Positions 12,055 through 15,884 of a stretch of DNA of 15,884 nt are shown here, piece after piece. Origin of the DNA: Gammaproteobacteria bacterium (GTDB lineage Bacteria > Pseudomonadota > Gammaproteobacteria > S144-34); NCBI GenBank assembly GCA_015494165.1, contig WGBS01000171.1:1-15884 (forward strand), written 5' to 3'. Below the pieces are notes generated by a model that saw only the letters and a program-made list of their open reading frames with translations, did no database searches and was not told where the DNA came from. The translations under genes and the position numbers were made by a program. The first letter of the stretch is position 1. Each line of letters begins with the position of its first letter.

Positions 12055-14540
12055 CCCCTGCCTCCCTGCTTGAGCGCGGTGCGGAGCAGGGCCTCGCGGA
12101 GCCCGTCGGCCGTCTCCGGGTCGGTGCGGAGCGGCCCGTAGCGGGCGCCGTCGAGCACGATGGTGACGTTCGTGGTGGCGCCGCCTGCGCCCGCGAGGGT
12201 CCCGGGCAGCGCCGGGACCTGGGGCACCAGGCCGCCGGCAGCGAAGCGCGGCAGGCGCATGGCGTTCAGCGCCTCGAGGAAGGCGAGGCCGTAGCGGCGC
12301 ACCGCGGCCGCGCGCACGATGAATTCGCCGCGGCTGAGGCGCGCCAGGATCGAGTCCGAGGTCTCCGTGCCGGGACCGAGCACCAAGCCGCCCTCGGCCT
12401 TGCGCTCCAGGCCGAGAAGCTGGTCGGCCCGGACACGTGCCTGGTCGGGGCCCACCAGCTCCACGCGCCACTTGAGCGGGTTGCGCTCGAGGAGCGCCTG
12501 GATGCGCCGGCGCAGGCTCTCGGTGCTGGCGACCGCCGATTCCTCGTCGTAGCCGATCTCGATGCGCTTGAGGAACTCGGCCTTGGCGACGAGCTGCTCG
12601 ATCTGGGCCTGCACCTTGGCGAGCGTGTCGCGGGCGCGCCGCTCGAGGGCGTCGAGCGCGTCGCCGGCGAGCTGCTCGGCCTGGCGGAGGAAGAAGCGCG
12701 CGTCCACGCGCGAGATGAGGCCCTCGCGGAAGGCGGCCACAGTCGCCTCACGCAGCCGCTCCGCCTTGGCAAGCATCTCGTCGAAGAGCTGGTCGGCGCC
12801 TGCGCGGCGGATCTCGGCCATGAGGGTGGCGAGGTCCATGAAGCCGGGCGCCCCCTCGCCCTGCGCCTCTTCGAGCGCCGCGCGCGCCTCGGCGAATCGC
12901 TGCTCGATGGCCTTGCGCTGGTCGATCAGGCTGCGGAGGCGCTCGTTGGCCCGGTCGTAGGCGCGGAGCTGCTCCGCCAGGCTGTCTCGGATGGCCTCGA
13001 GCTCGCGGTCCTTGATCGCCCTGATGCGATCGGCGAACTCGCGCTCGGCCTCCAGCCGCTCGGCCAGAATCTTTCGGATCCGCTGCAGCGCCTCACGCCG
13101 GACGCGCGCCTCACGTGCCGCCGAGATCGCCGCCTCGCCGGTAGGATCCACCTGCGCCGCAAGGTCACGCCTCGCCTCGTAGTAGCGCCGCGCCGCGTCC
13201 AGCCGCTCCGCATAGGCAGCGATCTCGGCTGCGCTCATGCGGCGAAGCGCTGCCTCGGCCTTGACCTGCTCGCTGGCATAGGCGGCCGTCTGATCGATGA
13301 CGGCTTCGAGCGTCCTGCGCCTGCGCTGCTCCTCGGCGCGGATCTCCTCCAGCGTGATGCGGTACTCCGCATACGCGGAGGCCAGCTTGCCGGCGCCAAT
13401 AGCGACACCCACCCATGGGACTCTGCGTAGCGCCGCCGATGCCAGCCCCGCGCGCCCCTCAAGCGTCTTGATTGCAGTGCCGACCTTTCTCAGTGCCACG
13501 ACAAGCTTGGAGGCGCCCTTGAGGATGGCGCCGCCGACAAGCAGCTCGAGCAGTGTCCTGATCTCGCCGCTGAGGGCCTTGATGCCGCTGGCAAGCGCGG
13601 TGGTGGCCGTACCGACCCCACGGCTCAGGGCCTGCAGACCTTCGCGTAGCCTCGGATCGCTCAGCGCCTCCGTCAGCGACCGCACGCCTTCCGTCAGCGC
13701 GTCGAGGAAGCCGCTGCGGGCGATCTCGACGCGCAGCTCGAAGAGCGCCGTCCGCAGCCGCTCGAAGGCGGCCCGCGCGCTCGCGGTAGCCGCCGGCACC
13801 CCGGCGGCGAACTCGCGGCGCAGCGCCTCGGCGAAGCGCGGCAGGAAGTCGGTCGCGAGCAGCTCGCCGCGCTCGAGCATGCGGTTGAGCTCCTGGGTGG
13901 TGACCCCCATGGCGCGGGCGGCGATCTGGAAGGCGCCCGGCAGCCGCTCGCCGAGCTGCTGCCGGAGCTCCTCGGCGGAGACGTTGCCCTTCGAGATGAT
14001 CTGCTGGATGGCCGTGAGCGCGCCGCCGAGCTGGTCCGAGCTGAGCCCCAGCACGGTGGCGGCCTGGGCGACGGCCTCGAAGATCTGGCGCACGCCGGCG
14101 CCGGCGAGGCTGGTGCCGCGGGCGGCGGCCGCGAGCGCCGCGAACTGGCGCGCGGAGGTCTCGAGGTCCAGCCCGAGGCGCGCGGACACGTCGCGCACGA
14201 AGACGAGCTCGCGGCCCGCGGCCGCCGCCGAGCCCGTGACCGTCGCGAGCGCGCGCTCGAGCGACTCCATGTCGAGCGCGGCCTGGGCGATGCCGCGCCC
14301 GAGGCGGATGGCGGCGGCGGCCGAGGCGAGCCCCAGCAGCGTGTGGCGCAGCCCCCGCATCTGGCGGTCGAGCGAGACCGTCGCCTCGCTGGCGCGCTGG
14401 AAGCCGCGCACGAGCGCGCGGGTCGCCTGGCTGCCGTCGCGCTCGAAGGCGCGCATGCCGCGCCGGATCGACTCCAGGCGGCCGCGGACACCGCGGTCCT
14501 CGAACCGCAGCCGGAGCTCGACCTCCACCGCGTCGGCCAT
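12051..14540 (-). CDS. Tail tape measure protein
   Basis: This 829-residue protein has the phage tape-measure N-terminal domain, with Q-Q-I-I-S-K-G-N-V-S-A-E-E-L-R-Q-Q-L-G and N-R-M-L-E-R-G-E-L (about 185-230). Hydrophobic glycine/alanine stretches occur at about 66-85 and again in the middle. A long charged coiled-coil region lies at about 390-680. The typical C-terminal motif G-G-L-V-x-G-P-G-T-E-T-S-D-S-I plus S-R-G-E-F-I-V-R-A starts near residue 717. It sets tail length and is threaded through the tube during assembly with the G/GT chaperones. By the usual rule of about 0.15 nm per residue it would specify a tail near 120 nm (inference). ATG follows directly after the chaperone TAG and has AAGGGGG upstream. 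Confidence 0.95.
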   Translation of the reverse strand: MADAVEVELRLRFEDRGVRGRLESIRRGMRAFERDGSQATRALVRGFQRASEATVSLDRQMRGLRHTLLGLASAAAAIRLGRGIAQAALDMESLERALATVTGSAAAAGRELVFVRDVSARLGLDLETSARQFAALAAAARGTSLAGAGVRQIFEAVAQAATVLGLSSDQLGGALTAIQQIISKGNVSAEELRQQLGERLPGAFQIAARAMGVTTQELNRMLERGELLATDFLPRFAEALRREFAAGVPAATASARAAFERLRTALFELRVEIARSGFLDALTEGVRSLTEALSDPRLREGLQALSRGVGTATTALASGIKALSGEIRTLLELLVGGAILKGASKLVVALRKVGTAIKTLEGRAGLASAALRRVPWVGVAIGAGKLASAYAEYRITLEEIRAEEQRRRRTLEAVIDQTAAYASEQVKAEAALRRMSAAEIAAYAERLDAARRYYEARRDLAAQVDPTGEAAISAAREARVRREALQRIRKILAERLEAEREFADRIRAIKDRELEAIRDSLAEQLRAYDRANERLRSLIDQRKAIEQRFAEARAALEEAQGEGAPGFMDLATLMAEIRRAGADQLFDEMLAKAERLREATVAAFREGLISRVDARFFLRQAEQLAGDALDALERRARDTLAKVQAQIEQLVAKAEFLKRIEIGYDEESAVASTESLRRRIQALLERNPLKWRVELVGPDQARVRADQLLGLERKAEGGLVLGPGTETSDSILARLSRGEFIVRAAAVRRYGLAFLEALNAMRLPRFAAGGLVPQVPALPGTLAGAGGATTNVTIVLDGARYGPLRTDPETADGLREALLRTALKQGGRG

Positions 14541-14989
14541 CTACCGCCCCCTTCCCGCCTGGGCCAAGGCCGCGAGGAAGACTTCCCAGGGGTAGTCCCA
14601 CACGGCCGCGTGGCCCGCCGCGACCAGCGCCAGGGCGCCCCGCGTCAGGAGCTCGAGCTGGGCTCGAGCCCCTGAGCGAGCGCCATCAGGCGCGCGCGCA
14701 GATCGAAAAAATGCCGGTTGACCTCCTCGCAGACCCGCACGATCTCGCGGATCTGCGAAGGCGTGAGCGCGTCCAGGTCCTTCCTCGAGAGGTCGGTCAT
14801 GCGGCGCACGTCGTCGAGGGAGACGTCCTCGAACAGCGCCTCGGTGACGATGTCGAGGCCGTCTCTGTTTTCGCGGCCCGCCTCGGCCCGGTCGGCGAGC
14901 TCCTTGAGCCAACGGCGGACCTCGCCCACGGTGAGCTCGCGCACTACCACCTTGCGGCCACCAACCTCGATCTCACGCTCGACGCGCAT
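14541..14989 (-). CDS. Tail assembly chaperone, frameshift form (GT-like)
   Basis: This is the -1 frameshift extension of the shorter chaperone. Ribosomes read 95 codons from ATG 14989 to the slippery T TTT TTC, slip back one base at 14705 and continue for 54 codons to TAG at 14541-14543. The fusion is about 149 residues. The T-like part contains A-A-G-H-A-A-V-W-D-Y-P-W-E-V-F-L-A-A-L, which is typical of the downstream half of such proteins. In lambda, gpGT binds the tape measure and recruits tube protein, and its ratio to gpG is critical. The frame that carries this tail is open upstream to 14912 but has no convincing start of its own. The frameshift is inferred from sequence only. Confidence 0.8.
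14645..14989 (-). CDS. Tail assembly chaperone, short form (G-like)
   Basis: This 114-residue protein starts R-V-E-R-E-I-E-V-G-G-R-K-V-V-V-R-E-L-T-V. It is helical after that, with an acidic middle (F-E-D-V-S-L-D-D-V). It lies directly between the tail tube and tape-measure genes, as lambda gpG does, and should coat the tape measure before tube polymerisation. The frame ends with S-S-S-S and TGA at 14645-14647 when no frameshift occurs. The start at ATG 14989 leaves 3 bases after the tail-tube TAA; its ribosome site is weak, so translation probably depends on coupling. It shares its first 95 residues with the longer form. Confidence 0.85.
   Translation of the reverse strand: MRVEREIEVGGRKVVVRELTVGEVRRWLKELADRAEAGRENRDGLDIVTEALFEDVSLDDVRRMTDLSRKDLDALTPSQIREIVRVCEEVNRHFFDLRARLMALAQGLEPSSSS
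14676..14711 (-). promoter_or_regulatory. Programmed -1 ribosomal frameshift signal
   Basis: Read on the minus strand, the zero frame is CAT TTT TTC, giving the heptamer T TTT TTC (14711-14705). Both tRNAs can re-pair after slipping one base, to TTT TTT. A 7-base spacer (14704-14698) separates it from a GC-rich stem. GCGCGCGCC (14697-14689) pairs with GGCGCTCGC (14684-14676) around the TGAT loop, with one C-T mismatch. Slippery site, spacing, stem and open -1 frame all agree. Confidence 0.82.
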
Positions 14990-14992
14990 GGC

Positions 14993-15733
14993 TTACTGCG
15001 CCAGGGTCACCTGCAGGTACTGGCTGAGCCCGCTGCCGGTGATGCTCTCGTCCTTGAGGACCTCGCCGGTCAGCTCGAGGCCGGCGAACTCGTCGGCGAT
15101 GAAGCCGAGGCCCTGCGCCGGCGAGAATTTCACGCGATGCAGCCGCACGCTCACCGCCTTGCCGCCCTGGGCCTCGTTGAGGCCATCGAAGACGAGCGTG
15201 AACTCGGCGCCGGCCTGGGTGAGCGCCTCGACCACGTCGGAGGCCGCCTTGGTGTAGTCGACCTCGATGGTCGAGCCGTCCGTGATGCTGCCGCCGGCGA
15301 GGACCTCGATGCCGGTGCGGGTGCGCACGTAATCGGTCCCCTCGGTGTAGGTCGGCGTGCCGCCAGCACCCGTCACGGTCACGGGCTGCGCCGGGTCGGG
15401 CAGGCTGTCGAACACCACCAGGCCGCCCTTGTAGGCGGTGTGCGCCTCGTTCGTGACCGCGGCCGCGGTGACGGCCGAGCTCGTCCCGCGCAGGGCCTTC
15501 GCGAGGTTCTCCGGGCTGATGTCGTGCAGCGTCATGCCAACGGTCACGCCCGTGATCCGCGAGACCACGTTCGCCTTGCCGCCGCCGGCCGAGGTGAAGT
15601 CGAGCAGCTCCTTCTTCTCCTCGTCGATGCTGAGCTCGAGCCGCGAGCAGTTGCCGACGGAGACCAGCGCCCCGCCTCCGCCGTAGGGCCCGAGGTAGAC
15701 CTTGCCCTTGCCGATGTAGCTCCGATCCGCCAT
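14993..15733 (-). CDS. Major tail tube protein
   Basis: This 246-residue protein starts A-D-R-S-Y-I-G-K-G-K-V-Y-L-G-P-Y and contains L-E-L-S-I-D-E-E-K-K-E-L-L-D-F (about 32-46). The S-A-G-G-G-K-A-N turn follows, as in siphovirus tube proteins. An inserted beta domain at about 95-165 (P-V-T-V-T-G-A-G-G-T-P-T-Y-T) may decorate the tube surface. The C-terminal part has D-E-F-A-G-L-E-L-T-G-E-V-L, the usual last strands of the tube fold. It should polymerise as stacked hexamers around the tape measure. GGAGGG lies about 8 bases before ATG. It is the first complete gene of the operon in this window and precedes the chaperone pair, as in lambda. Confidence 0.88.
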   Translation of the reverse strand: MADRSYIGKGKVYLGPYGGGGALVSVGNCSRLELSIDEEKKELLDFTSAGGGKANVVSRITGVTVGMTLHDISPENLAKALRGTSSAVTAAAVTNEAHTAYKGGLVVFDSLPDPAQPVTVTGAGGTPTYTEGTDYVRTRTGIEVLAGGSITDGSTIEVDYTKAASDVVEALTQAGAEFTLVFDGLNEAQGGKAVSVRLHRVKFSPAQGLGFIADEFAGLELTGEVLKDESITGSGLSQYLQVTLAQ

Positions 15734-15736
15734 AGG

Positions 15737-15884
15737 TCAGCCCTCCAGATCGTCCACGTAGGTCACCGAGAGCGCGATCTCCGCGACCGCGATGTCGCTG
15801 CCGTCCTCGAGAGGCGTGTACTCGGCCGACTCGAGGACGGCAGCGACATCGCGGTCGCGGAGATCGCGCTCTCGGTGACCTACG
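15737..15884 (-). CDS. Partial gene upstream of the tail tube (tail terminator?)
   Basis: Only the C-terminal part is inside the window. The reliable residues end A-V-A-E-I-A-L-S-V-T-Y-V-D-D-L-E-G before TGA at 15737-15739. The gene directly upstream of the tube is usually the tail terminator or completion protein, and a short terminal beta strand would fit, but this is position only. Residues coded by 15830-15884 are the reverse complement of the gene's own end (inverted repeat) and probably do not belong to the real protein. The true sequence should continue differently beyond about 15829. Confidence 0.5.
   Translation of the reverse strand, partial: VGHRERDLRDRDVAAVLESAEYTPLEDGSDIAVAEIALSVTYVDDLEG
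15757..15884. repeat. Perfect 55-bp inverted repeat at the window end
   Basis: Bases 15757-15811 are the exact reverse complement of 15830-15884, with an 18-base loop (15812-15829). The arm is coding sequence of the partial gene, so a natural repeat of this kind would be odd. The outer arm stops on the very last base. An exact 55-base fold-back at a sequence end is what a short-read assembly graph with a word size of 55 can leave, so this is probably an artefact. Confidence 0.9.

Noticed and set aside
13297..14601. Long frames on both strands inside the tape-measure gene
   Set aside because: Arginine/serine/alanine low-complexity translations; the tape-measure frame carries the family motifs.
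15757..15884. Phage telomere or protelomerase-type hairpin end
   Set aside because: The arms are coding sequence of a tail gene and the loop is 18 bases. A linear plasmid-phage telomere would be intergenic and palindromic to its centre; an assembly artefact is simpler.

Overview
The window is high-GC DNA (well above 65% over most of its length). It covers the right-hand part of a prophage joined to a short piece of bacterial chromosome. The phage carries an overlapping inner/outer spanin pair, so the host has an outer membrane and is very probably a high-GC proteobacterium. A gammaproteobacterium is a guess that I cannot prove from this sequence.

Layout. (1) 1-1443 is chromosomal. A 14-bp tandem repeat (1-80) runs into the end of a small HExxH metalloprotease gene on the minus strand (75-581). 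A divergent RMND1/DUF155-family membrane protein gene follows on the plus strand (646-1443). Both starts look close to leaderless. (2) 1448-1470 matches exactly the last 23 bases (positions 54-76, CCA included) of a minus-strand tRNA, most like tRNA-Leu. The match stops at the T-loop, which is what the integrase-distal attachment junction of a prophage inserted in a tRNA 3' end looks like. (3) 1471-1856 is a lower-GC gap with only weak coding candidates and a hairpin just past the last phage gene. (4) 1857-15884 is one uninterrupted minus-strand late operon. Gene order here is listed in transcription order, from right to left: a partial gene upstream of the tail tube (probable tail terminator), tail tube, G/GT-like tail assembly chaperones, tape measure, a 169-residue tail protein, a probable tail hub, two small structural proteins, a large tip or fibre protein, a 27-residue stub, a tail fibre, a fibre-associated small protein, a 14-residue-repeat protein, two beta-rich structural proteins, and then the lysis cassette (coiled-coil/TM protein, M15 peptidase endolysin, 26-residue TM peptide, 63-residue protein, holin-like protein, Rz, Rz1).

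How they work together. The order tail tube, chaperones, tape measure, hub and fibres is that of a long, flexible, non-contractile (siphovirus) tail. No sheath or contractile baseplate genes are seen. The chaperone pair has a complete programmed -1 frameshift signal: slippery heptamer T TTT TTC at 14711-14705, followed after 7 nt by a 9-bp stem with one mismatch. Nearly every start codon overlaps or touches the preceding stop, so the operon is translationally coupled, and I see no internal promoter.

Both window ends look like assembly ends. The left end lies inside a perfect tandem repeat longer than 60 bp. The right end is a perfect 55-bp inverted repeat whose outer arm stops at the last base. 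The capsid, packaging, integrase and lysogeny genes must lie beyond the right end.
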